A stretch of 34,183 nucleotides of DNA from DATJPD01 sp036394195. GTDB lineage: Bacteria; Pseudomonadota; Alphaproteobacteria; CACIAM-22H2. The stretch covers positions 1 to 34,183 of the forward strand of contig DASWFO010000215.1 of the NCBI GenBank assembly GCA_036394195.1. The letters run 5' to 3'. Under the pieces are notes generated by a model, which made no database searches, had not been told where the DNA came from, and worked only from the letters and a program-made list of their open reading frames with translations. Positions within the stretch are counted from its first letter, which is position 1; each line of letters opens with the position of its first letter. Position numbers and translations under genes: made by a program. Shown here piece after piece: positions 1 to 7,841 of this stretch.

Positions 1-110
1 AACGCCCGGTGGCGTCGCGTGCGCGGGCCCCGCCGAATTGACAGCCCGTGGCCCGATATACTCTGATGGCGCGCCCGCGGGGCAAACACACCGCTTTAGG
101 AGATGCCGCG

Positions 111-1091
111 ATGAAGATGCGACGCTTGGGACGCAACGGGCCTCAGGTTTCGGCGATCGGCCTTGGCTGCATGGGCATGACGCCGATCTACGGCCAGCCG
201 GACGATGCCGAAGTGACCGCGACGATCCATCGCGCCATCGATCTCGGCATCAACTTCCTCGATTCCGCCGACGCCTATGCCAACGGCAAGAACGAAGAAG
301 TCGTCGGCCGGGCGCTCAAGGGCAAGCGCGACAAGGTGATCCTTGCGACCAAGTTCGGCCAGAAGCCGTGGGATCCCGCGCGCCGCATCGACAGCCGGCC
401 GGAATACGTGCAGCAGGCGTGCGAGGCGAGCCTGAAGCGGCTCGGCGTCGACGTGATCGACGTCTATTACCAGCACCGCGTCGATCCGCAGGTGCCGATC
501 GAGGACACCATGGGGGCGATGAAGCGCCTGGTCGAGCAGGGCAAGGTCCGCTATCTCGGGCTGTCCGAGGCCGCCCCCGGCACGATCCGCCGCGCGGTGA
601 AGGTCCATTCCGTCGTCGCACTGCAATCGGAATATTCGCTGTGGACGCGCGACATGGAGGCGGAGGTGATCCCGGCCTGCCGCGAGCTCGGCATCGCCTT
701 CGTCGCCTATAGCCCGCTCGGCCGCGGATTTCTCACCGGCGGCATCAAGGACCTGAACACGCTGGCACCCAACGACCGGCGCCGCGAGCATCCGCGCTTC
801 GCTCCGGAGCACCATGCGAAGAACCTGAGCCTCCTCGGACCGGTGGAGGCGATCGCGGCCCGGCTCAAGGCCAAGCCGGCGCAGGTGGCTCTGGCGTGGG
901 TGCTGGCGCAGGGCGAGGACACCATCCCGATCCCCGGCACCAAGCGCCGGACCTATCTCGAGATGAACGCCGCGGCGGCGGATCTGCAGCTGACGAAGGA
1001 CGACATCGCCGCCCTGTCCAAGGCATTCCCGCCCGGCGTCACCTCGGGCACGCGCTATCCGGAAGCGCAGATGAGCCAGATGCTGCGGTGA
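111..1091 (+). CDS. Aldo/keto reductase
   Basis: A 326-residue NADPH-dependent aldo/keto reductase of the general-stress/YajO-like type, likely cytosolic and reducing aldehydes or ketones of unknown identity. The catalytic tetrad is visible: Asp51, Tyr56 (in DSADAYANGK), Lys81 (ATKFG) and His122 (YYQHRVD). The C-terminal cofactor-binding stretch IPIPGTKRRTYLEMN is also typical. The ATG at 111 is chosen because AGGAG lies about 10 bases upstream and the protein then begins right at the family N-terminus (MKMRRLGRNG); an in-frame start at 48 would add an unconserved tail. It precedes a convergent regulator and is not obviously part of the sulfonate operon. Family assignment is secure, substrate unknown. 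Confidence 0.9.
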   Translation: MKMRRLGRNGPQVSAIGLGCMGMTPIYGQPDDAEVTATIHRAIDLGINFLDSADAYANGKNEEVVGRALKGKRDKVILATKFGQKPWDPARRIDSRPEYVQQACEASLKRLGVDVIDVYYQHRVDPQVPIEDTMGAMKRLVEQGKVRYLGLSEAAPGTIRRAVKVHSVVALQSEYSLWTRDMEAEVIPACRELGIAFVAYSPLGRGFLTGGIKDLNTLAPNDRRREHPRFAPEHHAKNLSLLGPVEAIAARLKAKPAQVALAWVLAQGEDTIPIPGTKRRTYLEMNAAAADLQLTKDDIAALSKAFPPGVTSGTRYPEAQMSQMLR

Positions 1092-1106
1092 CAGGTACGG
1101 ACGCTT

Positions 1107-1216
1107 GTCATTGCGAGGAGCCCACGGGTCCGGCCAGAGGCCGGCCCGAGGACAGGCTCCGCGACGACGCAATCCAGTTTCGCGTCGCTGGATTGCTTCG
1201 CTTCGCTCGCAATGAC
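1107..1216. repeat. Nested inverted-repeat element (REP/MITE-like)
   Basis: Outer arms GTCATTGCGAG (1107-1117) and CTCGCAATGAC (1206-1216) are perfect inverted copies. An inner pair, GCAATCCAG (1169-1177) and CTGGATTGC (1188-1196), forms a second hairpin. This wording is typical of dispersed intergenic palindromes in alphaproteobacterial genomes. It sits between two convergent genes, so the transcript could fold and help end transcription from either side. No T-tract follows, so I do not call it an intrinsic terminator. Confidence 0.75.
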
Positions 1217-1236
1217 GAGGAGTAATGGCCGGAGGC

Positions 1237-1962
1237 CTAAACGATCTCGCTCAGATAGTGATGCCGCGCGGTTGAACAGCGGCTGAGCCGCCACTCGACG
1301 GCGCTGCCGTCGATCGCATAAGCGATTCGGTCGATCTCGAGCAACGGCGCGTCCTTCGCGAGCCCGATCGCCCGCGCTTCTTCCGCGGTTGCCGACACCG
1401 CCTTCAGCTTCTCGACGGCACGCGCGACCGTGACGCCGTATGCGTCCTCGTAATAGCGGTAGACCTCGTTGGGAATGTCGGCGGGCAGGCGCTGGACAAA
1501 GTTCGGAAACCGCGCCGCCGGCAGGACGATGCGCTCGAAGATGGCCGGCTCGCCGCCGAGCGGCCGCACGCGCTTGAGGCGGATGACCTTCGCCCCCGCC
1601 TTCAGGCCCAGACGCCGCGTCTCGCCGGGCTTGCCCTTCGCGGCGGTGAGGCTGAGCACCCGCGAGCCGGGCAGGGCCCGGCCCCCGTCATCGGAGACGA
1701 GATGGAAGAAATGAAACAGCGCCCGCTGGGGTGTGTGCTGTGCCACGAACGTGCCTTTGCCCTGCTGGCGCACCAGAAGGTTCTGCGCCGCGAGCTCGTC
1801 GAGCGCCTTGCGCACGGTGCCCTGGCTGACCTTGAACTCGGCGGCGAGCCCGAATTCCGAGGGGAGCGCCTCGCCCGGCCGCCAGGCGCCGGTGACCAGG
1901 CGCTGCATCAGCAGATCCTTCACCTGCAGGTAGAGCGGCTTGAAATCGGGGATGGCGTCCAT
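1237..1962 (-). CDS. GntR-family regulator with UTRA domain
   Basis: A 241-residue HutC-type GntR regulator. Residues about 8-72 form the winged helix-turn-helix (PLYLQVKDLL, GEALPSEFGLAAEF, VSQGTVRKALDEL, GKGTFV); residues about 90-235 form the UTRA effector-binding domain, ending HHYLSEIV. The start at 1962 places the wHTH at the N-terminus as usual; an upstream extension would run through the probable operator. It is divergent from suyA, with a perfect palindrome between them, so I infer it controls the sulfonate operon and itself. The effector could be sulfolactate, sulfopyruvate or another sulfonate, but nothing in the sequence decides this. Confidence 0.88.
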   Translation of the reverse strand: MDAIPDFKPLYLQVKDLLMQRLVTGAWRPGEALPSEFGLAAEFKVSQGTVRKALDELAAQNLLVRQQGKGTFVAQHTPQRALFHFFHLVSDDGGRALPGSRVLSLTAAKGKPGETRRLGLKAGAKVIRLKRVRPLGGEPAIFERIVLPAARFPNFVQRLPADIPNEVYRYYEDAYGVTVARAVEKLKAVSATAEEARAIGLAKDAPLLEIDRIAYAIDGSAVEWRLSRCSTARHHYLSEIV

Positions 1963-1982
1963 CGGCCGACAGCCTAACATAG

Positions 1983-1994
1983 TCTTATATAAGA
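1983..1994. promoter_or_regulatory. Probable operator palindrome for the GntR regulator
   Basis: TCTTATATAAGA is a perfect 12-base palindrome in an AT-rich island, followed by a partial extra copy (ATATAAGA, 1994-2001). It lies just upstream of the gntR start and upstream of the candidate suyA promoter. GntR/HutC proteins bind short AT-centred palindromes, so this is the best operator candidate. It would overlap the regulator's own promoter. Confidence 0.55.
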
Positions 1995-2009
1995 TATAAG
2001 AATTCCCCA

Positions 2010-2038
2010 TTGACGGTCGGGCGGCGCCGGGCCTAGGG
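2010..2038 (+). promoter_or_regulatory. Candidate promoter of the sulfonate operon
   Basis: TTGACG (2010-2015), a 17-base spacer and CTAGGG (2033-2038) resemble an alphaproteobacterial housekeeping promoter with a good -35 and weak -10. It lies about 35-60 bases before the suyA start and downstream of the palindrome at 1983-1994. Assigned by pattern only. Confidence 0.4.
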
Positions 2039-2071
2039 TCGGGCCCAATGTCGGAAAGCCGGGGAGGAACA

Positions 2072-2362
2072 ATGGCGGCCGCGACGCATTTCATCGTTCA
2101 CGACAAGCAGGATACGGTCGGCGTCGTGGTGGTCGAAACCGTGAAGGCCGGGGAGACCCTGACCGGCTGGGTGCTGGAGGATGACTCCACGATCCAGGTC
2201 AAGGCGGTGGACGCGGTACCGCTCGGCCACAAGATCGCGCTCAAGGACATCAAGAAGGGCGAGACGGTCCTCAAATACGGCCACGATATTGGTTTGGCGA
2301 CGGCGGCGATCGGCAAGGGCCGGCACGCGCATATCCACAACATGAAGACCAAGAGGTGGTAG
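2072..2362 (+). CDS. suyA: (2R)-3-sulfolactate sulfo-lyase, small (alpha) subunit
   Basis: A 96-residue SAF-domain protein. SuyA with SuyB cleaves (R)-3-sulfolactate to pyruvate and sulfite in the cytosol. The N-terminus HFIVHDKQDTVGVVVVE, the central VPLGHKIALKDIKKGE and the end HAHIHNMKTKRW match my memory of the SuyA group rather than altronate or galactarate dehydratase N-domains. Those are usually fused or differ around the VGVVVVE stretch. The ATG at 2072 is preferred over 2048 because GGGGAGGA (2061-2068) sits just upstream. suyB starts two bases after its stop. General annotation would say 'UxaA family/SAF domain'; the sulfo-lyase call also rests on context with the sulfite exporter and sulfolactate dehydrogenases. 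Confidence 0.85.
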   Translation: MAAATHFIVHDKQDTVGVVVVETVKAGETLTGWVLEDDSTIQVKAVDAVPLGHKIALKDIKKGETVLKYGHDIGLATAAIGKGRHAHIHNMKTKRW

Positions 2363-2364
2363 CC

Positions 2365-3600
2365 ATGGCGAAAGCGAAGTCGAAGGCGCAGGCGGCCGCG
2401 ACCGCGCCGGCTAAAGTGTCGCGCAAGAGCAACGGGCGTTCGCTCGAGTTCATGGGCTATCGGCGCGAGAACGGCCGCGTGGGTGTGCGCAACCATGTGA
2501 TCGTACTGCCGCTCGACGACCTGTCGAACGCGGCCTGCGAGGCCGTGGCCAACAACATCAAGGGCACGCTGGCGCTGCCGCACCCCTATGGCCGGCTGCA
2601 GTTCGGCGAGGATCTCGAGCTCCATTTCCGCACCCTGATCGGCACCGGCGCCAGCCCGAACGTGGCGGCCTGCATCGTGATCGGCATCGAGCCGCAGTGG
2701 ACGCAGCGCGTCGTCGACGGCATCAAGAAGACCGGCAAGCCGGTCGCCGGCTTCGCCATCGAGGGCCACGGAGACATCGCGACGATCGCCGCCGCCTCGC
2801 GCACGGCGCAGGACTACGTGCAATGGGCGACCGAGATCCAGCGCCAGCCCTGCCATATCAACGAGCTGTGGATCTCCGCCAAATGCGGCGAGAGCGACAC
2901 CACCTCGGGCCTGGCGTCGTGCCCGACCGTCGGCAACCTGATCGACAAGCTCGATCCGCTGGGCGCCACCACCTGCTTCGGCGAGACCTCGGAGATCACC
3001 GGCGCCGAGATGGTGTGCGCCAGCCGTGCCGTCAGCAAGCAGATCAGCGACAAGTTTCTCGCCACCTGGCGCGCCTATAACGACATGATCGAGCGCCACA
3101 AGACGAACGATCTGCGCGATTCGCAGCCGACCAAGGGCAACATCGCCGGCGGCCTGACCACGATCGAGGAGAAGGCGTTCGGCAACCTCCAGAAGATCGG
3201 CCACAAGACGAAGTACATCGACGTGCTGAAACCGGCGGAGGTGCCGGAAAAGGGCGCTGGCCTCTATTTCATGGACACGTCCTCGGCGGCCGCCGAGTGC
3301 GTGACCCTGCAGGCCGCCGCGGGCTTCGTGGTCCATCTCTTCCCCACCGGGCAGGGCAACGTGATCGGCAACCCGATCGAGCCAGTGATCAAGCTCACCG
3401 CCAATCCCAAGACGGCGCGCGAGATGAAGGAGCACATCGATCTCGACGTCTCCGGCATTCTCCGGCGAGAGATGACCCTGGATGAGGCCGGCGACCGGCT
3501 CATCGACATCACGATCCGCACCTGCAACGGCCGCCTCACCTGCGCCGAAGCGCTCGGGCATCGCGAGTTCGTCCTGACCCGGCTCTATCAGAGCGCGTGA
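2365..3600 (+). CDS. suyB: (2R)-3-sulfolactate sulfo-lyase, large (beta) subunit
   Basis: A 411-residue catalytic subunit of the UxaA/GarD C-terminal family. Recognisable stretches are FMGYRRENGRVGVRNHV (about 30-46), GTGASPNVAACIVIGIEP, KCGESDTTSGLASCPTVGN, QPTKGNIAGGLTTIEEKA and FFPTGQGNVIGNP-like LFPTGQGNVIGNP. The conserved cysteines in the KCGESD...SCPT segment fit metal or cluster binding in this family. The first 25 residues are a Lys/Ala-rich tail not usual in the family. Translation from ATG 2365 follows AAGAGGTGG. It forms the C-S bond-cleaving enzyme with SuyA, releasing sulfite and pyruvate. I regard SuyB as much likelier than altronate dehydratase because the operon contains no hexuronate genes. 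Confidence 0.88.
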   Translation: MAKAKSKAQAAATAPAKVSRKSNGRSLEFMGYRRENGRVGVRNHVIVLPLDDLSNAACEAVANNIKGTLALPHPYGRLQFGEDLELHFRTLIGTGASPNVAACIVIGIEPQWTQRVVDGIKKTGKPVAGFAIEGHGDIATIAAASRTAQDYVQWATEIQRQPCHINELWISAKCGESDTTSGLASCPTVGNLIDKLDPLGATTCFGETSEITGAEMVCASRAVSKQISDKFLATWRAYNDMIERHKTNDLRDSQPTKGNIAGGLTTIEEKAFGNLQKIGHKTKYIDVLKPAEVPEKGAGLYFMDTSSAAAECVTLQAAAGFVVHLFPTGQGNVIGNPIEPVIKLTANPKTAREMKEHIDLDVSGILRREMTLDEAGDRLIDITIRTCNGRLTCAEALGHREFVLTRLYQSA

Positions 3601-3610
3601 GCGTGCCCGC

Positions 3611-4342
3611 GTGACCGGCCCCATCGACGCTTCGTCGCTGGCGGTCAAGGTCTGGCGCGGCCGCGAGGACGGCGCGTACCAGCGCTTCACCGTGCCGCGC
3701 CGGGCGAACCAGACCGTGCTCGACGTGGTCACCTGGATTCAGCGTCACCTGGACGCAACCTTGGCCTATCGCTTCGCCTGCCGGGTCGGGATGTGCGGCT
3801 CCTGTGCGATGATGGTCAACGGCCAGCCGCGCTGGACCTGTCGGACGCATGTCGCGAAGGTGGCGAAGGACGACGCGCTCACCTTGGCACCGCTGGACAA
3901 CCTGCCGGTGATCAAGGACCTCGCCACCGACATGACCGGGTTCTTCGACAAATGGCAGCGCGCCGGCGGCCGCTTCATGCCGCGGGAGCAGCCGCCGGCC
4001 GATTTCGCGTTCGTCCCGCCGCAGACGCGCGAGCGGCGCGCCGTCGATGCGGGAATCGAATGCATCGGTTGCGGCGTCTGCTATGCCGCCTGCGATATCG
4101 TCCGCTGGAACCCGGAATACCTGGGACCGGCGGCGCTCAACCGCGCGTGGACGCTCGTCAACGACGTTCGGGACGGCGCCGGTGCCGGGCGCCTGTCGCT
4201 GGTGGCCGGCGATGCCGGCTGTCATGCCTGCCACAGCCAGGAGAGCTGCCGCGAGTACTGTCCCCAGCATCTCAATCCGACCGCCGCGATCGCCGGGCTG
4301 AAGCGGGCAACCGCCATGGCGACCATAAAAGGCCGCCTGTGA
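3611..4342 (+). CDS. Succinate dehydrogenase/fumarate reductase-like iron-sulfur subunit
   Basis: A 243-residue SdhB/FrdB homologue that would pass electrons from a flavoprotein to membrane quinone. All three cluster motifs are visible. The [2Fe-2S] ligands are C57, C62, C65 and C77 (CRVGMCGSC...C). The [4Fe-4S]/[3Fe-4S] ligands are C151, C154, C157, C161 (CIGCGVCYAAC) and C207, C213, C217 (CHSQESCREYCPQHLNP). The start is GTG 3611, ten bases after suyB; no better in-frame ATG exists. Its stop overlaps the next gene (GTGA). The partner flavoprotein is not adjacent but at 10236-11957. Within a sulfolactate operon it is unlikely to be the housekeeping succinate dehydrogenase; I infer a sulfonate analogue of succinate as substrate of the complex. 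Confidence 0.9.
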   Translation: MTGPIDASSLAVKVWRGREDGAYQRFTVPRRANQTVLDVVTWIQRHLDATLAYRFACRVGMCGSCAMMVNGQPRWTCRTHVAKVAKDDALTLAPLDNLPVIKDLATDMTGFFDKWQRAGGRFMPREQPPADFAFVPPQTRERRAVDAGIECIGCGVCYAACDIVRWNPEYLGPAALNRAWTLVNDVRDGAGAGRLSLVAGDAGCHACHSQESCREYCPQHLNPTAAIAGLKRATAMATIKGRL

Positions 4343-4689
4343 GCGTCGCGGCCGTCACGCGCCGCGAAGCGCGGCTGTGGCTGGCGCAGCGCGCCTCGGC
4401 CGCGGTACTGGCGGTGTGCGTCCTGGTCCATCTGGTGCTGATCATTTACGCCGTGCGCGGCGGCCTGACCGCGGCCGAGATCCTCGGCCGCACCCGCGGC
4501 TCGGTCGCGTGGCTGACGTTTTATCTTCTCTTCGTCGCCGCGGTGGCGGTGCATGCGCCGATCGGTGTACGCACGATTCTCCGCGAGATGACGGACTGGC
4601 GCGGCCGTTCGCTCGATCACGCCGCCGTCCTGTTCGGGGCGGTCCTGGCGGCGTTCGGCGCGCGCGCGGTGTGGGGCCTGTTCCGGTGA
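4339..4689 (+). CDS. SdhC-like membrane anchor, first copy
   Basis: A 116-residue integral membrane protein with three predicted helices (about 18-38, 57-78, 94-113). QRASAAVLAVCVLVHL (17-31 region) resembles the HRxSG...H signature of SdhC-type cytochrome b, but with QRASA instead of HRxSG. VHAPIGVRTILREM (71-84) matches the HxxxGxR heme-ligand helix, with His72 as candidate axial ligand. Start GTG 4339 overlaps the preceding stop and the end overlaps the next GTG at 4686, indicating translational coupling. It probably forms, with the next gene, the quinone-reducing anchor of the iron-sulfur/flavoprotein complex. Confidence 0.75.
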   Translation: MSVAAVTRREARLWLAQRASAAVLAVCVLVHLVLIIYAVRGGLTAAEILGRTRGSVAWLTFYLLFVAAVAVHAPIGVRTILREMTDWRGRSLDHAAVLFGAVLAAFGARAVWGLFR

Positions 4690-5057
4690 AGGCCGCATCC
4701 GCCACCCGGCCGCTGTCGTGGCGGAAGGGCGCCCATCCGAGCTATGCCGCTTTTGTCGTGCACCGCATCTCGGGCCTGGCGCTCGCCGCCTTCCTGCCGC
4801 TGCATTTCTGGGCGCTCGGACAGGCCATCGAGGGTGAGGCGGCGCTCGACGGCTTTCTCGGCTGGGCCGAGCGGCCGCTGGTCAAGCTCGGCGAGTTCGT
4901 TCTGGTCGTGCTGCTCGCCGCCCACCTCGCCGGCGGAGTCCGCCTGCTGATCCTCGAATTCCTCGGCTGGAGCGACTGGCAGAAGACCGCGGTCGCCGTG
5001 ACCGCCGGGTTCAGTGCCGCGGCGGGTGCGTTGTTCCTGCTCAATCTCGCCGGCTGA
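4686..5057 (+). CDS. SdhC-like membrane anchor, second copy
   Basis: A 123-residue cytochrome b-type anchor. FVVHRISGLALAAFLPLHFW (His26, Arg27, Ser29, Gly30, His40) is the SdhC signature, and AAHLAGGVRLLILEF holds the HxxxGxR heme motif with His80. Three helices are predicted near 24-44, 68-88 and 101-121. It is more canonical than the preceding anchor, and both look SdhC-derived rather than one SdhC and one SdhD. Start GTG 4686 lies inside the previous stop (GTGA). Role inferred: heme b and quinone site of the SDH-like complex. Confidence 0.8.
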   Translation: MKAASATRPLSWRKGAHPSYAAFVVHRISGLALAAFLPLHFWALGQAIEGEAALDGFLGWAERPLVKLGEFVLVVLLAAHLAGGVRLLILEFLGWSDWQKTAVAVTAGFSAAAGALFLLNLAG

Positions 5058-5061
5058 AGAC

Positions 5062-5802
5062 ATGGCGGCGCTCATCGCGATGGATGGGGCCGTCATGGTC
5101 GTGGCCGCGGGGGCTCTGCTCGCGGCATTCGCCCAGGGCCTGTCGGGTTTTGCGTTCAATCTGGTGGCGCTTGGCCTGTGGTTGCACGTGCTGGCGCCGA
5201 AAGTTGCGGGACCGCTGGGCATCGCCTGCAGCCTCATTTCGCAATGCTTCGCGCTCATGCAGATGGACCGCCGGTTCCGGTTCGATCTGCTGTGGCCGTT
5301 CCTGATCGGCGGCGCCATCGGAGCGCCGCTCGGCGTGTGGCTGCTCGACTACGCCGACCCCAGGATCTTCCGTATCGTCGTCGGCCTGATCATGCTGGGA
5401 TATTCCGGCTTCATGCTGTTCGCCCCGCCGCTGAAGCCGCTGACCGCCGGCGGACGGACGGCCGACGGCGGCGTCGGATTTCTCGGCGGCGTCCTGGGCG
5501 GGCTCGCCGGGCTCTCGGGCGTCGTGCCGACCGCCTGGTGCATGCTCCGCGGTTGGAGCAAGGACATCAGCCGCGCCGTCTACCAGCCGTTCAACGCCGC
5601 GATTCAAGCCATGGCCATGGTCATCCTGCTCGGCAGCGGTACGCTCACCCGCGATGTCGGCATTTACATGCTGGTGTCGATACCGGCCATGGCGCTCGGC
5701 GTGTGGCTGGGCCTCAGGCTCTACAGCCGGATCAGCGAGGCCCAGTTCCGCCGTCTGGTGCTGTGGCTGCTGCTGGCCTCCGGAACGAGCCTGGTCCTCT
5801 GA
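5062..5802 (+). CDS. TauE/SafE-family sulfite exporter
   Basis: A 246-residue membrane protein with many hydrophobic helices and two family repeats: FAQGLSGFAFNLVALGLWL near the N-terminus and GVGFLGGVLGGLAGLSGVVPTAWCMLRG in the middle. TauE/SafE proteins next to sulfonate-cleaving enzymes are believed to export sulfite. SuyAB releases sulfite as a toxic product, so that role fits here. ATG 5062 follows the anchor gene by four bases with a weak ribosome site. No sulfite dehydrogenase (SorAB or SoeABC) is visible, so export or an enzyme encoded elsewhere must dispose of sulfite. Confidence 0.85.
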   Translation: MAALIAMDGAVMVVAAGALLAAFAQGLSGFAFNLVALGLWLHVLAPKVAGPLGIACSLISQCFALMQMDRRFRFDLLWPFLIGGAIGAPLGVWLLDYADPRIFRIVVGLIMLGYSGFMLFAPPLKPLTAGGRTADGGVGFLGGVLGGLAGLSGVVPTAWCMLRGWSKDISRAVYQPFNAAIQAMAMVILLGSGTLTRDVGIYMLVSIPAMALGVWLGLRLYSRISEAQFRRLVLWLLLASGTSLVL

Positions 5803-5958
5803 TCAAACGAAACCACGTTCGAGGTTGAAATTAATTACGGTTGAACCACGGCGAACGGTGACGGCTTATGCCGGGCTCTTGGAATTCTCCATCAATCCCG
5901 GAGCCCGAATATGCTAAACGTATTGACAAAGAACGAAGGTCGGGGAGGAGGACGGGTC

Positions 5959-6981
5959 GTGAGCAAACAAGGCCGGACCTTGCGCGTCCGCTGGGCGGCA
6001 GCGCTGGCCGCCGCCGCCATCCTGTGCGCCCAGTCCGCTCTGGCGGCCGAGCAGCACGAGCTCCGCATTGCCAAGCAGTTCGGCATCAGCTACCTGCCGC
6101 TCGAGGTCATGGAGGTGCGCCAGCTTGTCGAAAAGCAGGCCAAGGCGGCGGGCCTCGGTGAGATCAAGGTCGAATGGTCGCAGCTGTCCTCGGGCGCTCC
6201 CATGAACGACGCGCTGCTGTCCGGGAATCTCGACATGGTCTCCGGCGGCGTGGGCCCGATGCTCACCATCTGGTCGAAGACGAAGGGCAATTACGGGGTG
6301 AAGGCGGTCTCGTCCATCAACTCGATGCCTCTCTACCTCACCACCATCGCCCCGGCCGTGAAGACGATCCGGGATTTCACCGACAAGGACCGCATCGCCT
6401 TGCCGGCGGTGAAGGTGTCGATCCAGGCGGTGACCCTGCAGATGGCGGCCGAAGCGGCGTTGGGCGGCAAGTTCGACGCGCTCGACCATCTGACCGTCTC
6501 GATGGCGCATCCGGACGGGATGGTGGCCATGCTCTCGGGCAAATCGGAGATCACCGGGCATTTCACCAGCGCGCCCTTCATGTACCAGGAGCTCGAGGAT
6601 CCGCGCGTCCATCGCGTGCTGAGCTCCTATGAGGTGCTGGGCGGGCCTAGCACGTTCAATCTGGTGTGGACGACGACCAAGTTCCACGATCAGAATCCCA
6701 GGCTGTACCGCGCTTTCGTGGCGGCCCTCGAGGAGGCGATGACGTCCATCAACGGCGACAAGCACGCGGCGGCGGAGCTGTGGATCGCGGCCGAGAAATC
6801 GAGGCTGCCGTTGCCCTTTGTCGAGAAGATCCTGGCCGACCCGGAGAACGTATTCACCACGACACCGCAAAATGTGATGAAATACGCCGAGTTCATGCAC
6901 AAGGTCGGGTCGATCAAGGACAGGCCCGGATCGTGGGCGGACGTGTTCTTCCCCGAGATCCACGGCAAGTCCGGAAGCTGA
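5959..6981 (+). CDS. ABC transporter substrate-binding protein (NMT1/SsuA/TauA-like)
   Basis: A 340-residue periplasmic binding protein of the nitrate/taurine/sulfonate class. A signal peptide is clear: basic start, Ala-rich core, and probable cleavage after SALA (about residue 29). The mature part has GISYLPLEVMEVRQLVE, the SSGAPMNDALLSGNLDMVSGGVGP ligand-pocket region and SGKSEITGHFTSAPF. I chose GTG 5959 because GGAGGAGG (5944-5951) is seven bases upstream; ATG 5911 would put extra charged residues before the signal peptide. With the next two genes it makes a complete importer. Its ligand is inferred to be a C3 sulfonate or sulfocarboxylate such as sulfolactate or 3-sulfopropanoate. Confidence 0.85.
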   Translation: MSKQGRTLRVRWAAALAAAAILCAQSALAAEQHELRIAKQFGISYLPLEVMEVRQLVEKQAKAAGLGEIKVEWSQLSSGAPMNDALLSGNLDMVSGGVGPMLTIWSKTKGNYGVKAVSSINSMPLYLTTIAPAVKTIRDFTDKDRIALPAVKVSIQAVTLQMAAEAALGGKFDALDHLTVSMAHPDGMVAMLSGKSEITGHFTSAPFMYQELEDPRVHRVLSSYEVLGGPSTFNLVWTTTKFHDQNPRLYRAFVAALEEAMTSINGDKHAAAELWIAAEKSRLPLPFVEKILADPENVFTTTPQNVMKYAEFMHKVGSIKDRPGSWADVFFPEIHGKSGS

Positions 6982-7004
6982 CGGTACGAGACGAGGCGTC
7001 ACGC

Positions 7005-7841
7005 ATGCACGCGCCGGCGACCATATCGACGATGTCGGGAAACGGAGCGCTGCCGCCGCCGCTCCTCGAGGTCGACGGCGTCACGCTCCAGTACAAGACG
7101 CGCGATCATCTCGTGACCGCGACGTACCGGGTGAGCTTCAACGTCTGGCCGTCGGACCGCTTCGTGCTGCTCGGGCCGTCCGGCTGCGGCAAATCGACCC
7201 TGCTCAAGGGAGTCGGCGGATTCATGAAGGCGGTCGAAGGCCGCATTCGCCTCGCCGGCCGCGACGTCGAGCGGCCGGGCCCCGACCGCATGATGGTGTT
7301 CCAGGAGTTCGATCAGCTGCTGCCCTGGAAGACGGTCAAGCAGAACGTCATGTTCCCGATCCTCGCCTCCGGCCGCTTCGCCCGCCGCGAGGCCGCGCAG
7401 CGGGCGCTGGCGGCGATCGATAAGGTGAACCTGACCAAGTTCCGCGACGCCTACCCGCATACGCTGTCCGGCGGGATGAAGCAGCGCGTCGCCATCGCCC
7501 GCGCGATGGCGATGGAACCCGACATCCTGCTCATGGACGAGCCGTTCGCGGCGCTGGACGCGCTGACTCGTCGCAAGATGCAGGAAGAGCTCCTGCAGCT
7601 GTGGGATGACACGCGGTTCACCGTGTTGTTCGTCACCCACTCGATCGAAGAGGCGATCATCGTCGGGTCGCGCATCCTGGTGATGTCGCCTCATCCCGGC
7701 CAGGTCAAGGCGGAGCTTAACGCGGACGAGTTCCACCACGCCCACCAGGGCGGCGCCGAATTCATGGCGCTGCAGCAGCGGATCCACAACATGCTGTTCG
7801 CCGAGCGCGTCGAAGAGGAGCGGCTGGTGCACCATGGCTGA
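7005..7841 (+). CDS. ABC transporter ATP-binding protein (TauB/SsuB-like)
   Basis: A 278-residue ATPase. Walker A GPSGCGKST (about 57-65), Q-loop FQEFDQLLPW, signature LSGGMKQR, Walker B ILLMDEPF and the switch His in VTHSIEEA are all intact. The sequence groups with nitrate/sulfonate/taurine importers. ATG 7005 is 23 bases after the binding-protein gene; the permease ATG (7834) lies within its last codons. It energises uptake of the operon's sulfonate substrate. Confidence 0.9.
   Translation: MHAPATISTMSGNGALPPPLLEVDGVTLQYKTRDHLVTATYRVSFNVWPSDRFVLLGPSGCGKSTLLKGVGGFMKAVEGRIRLAGRDVERPGPDRMMVFQEFDQLLPWKTVKQNVMFPILASGRFARREAAQRALAAIDKVNLTKFRDAYPHTLSGGMKQRVAIARAMAMEPDILLMDEPFAALDALTRRKMQEELLQLWDDTRFTVLFVTHSIEEAIIVGSRILVMSPHPGQVKAELNADEFHHAHQGGAEFMALQQRIHNMLFAERVEEERLVHHG

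Noticed and set aside
38..62. TTGACA and TATACT as a promoter for the aldo/keto reductase
   Set aside because: The spacer is only 13 bases, too short for a sigma70-type promoter.
2072..3600. Altronate or galactarate dehydratase (UxaA/GarD)
   Set aside because: Same superfamily, but split small and large subunits, the sequence signatures, and neighbours for sulfite export and sulfolactate oxidation favour SuyAB; no hexuronate genes are present.
5872..5907. Intrinsic terminator after the exporter gene
   Set aside because: Seven-base stem with a 22-base loop and no T-tract.
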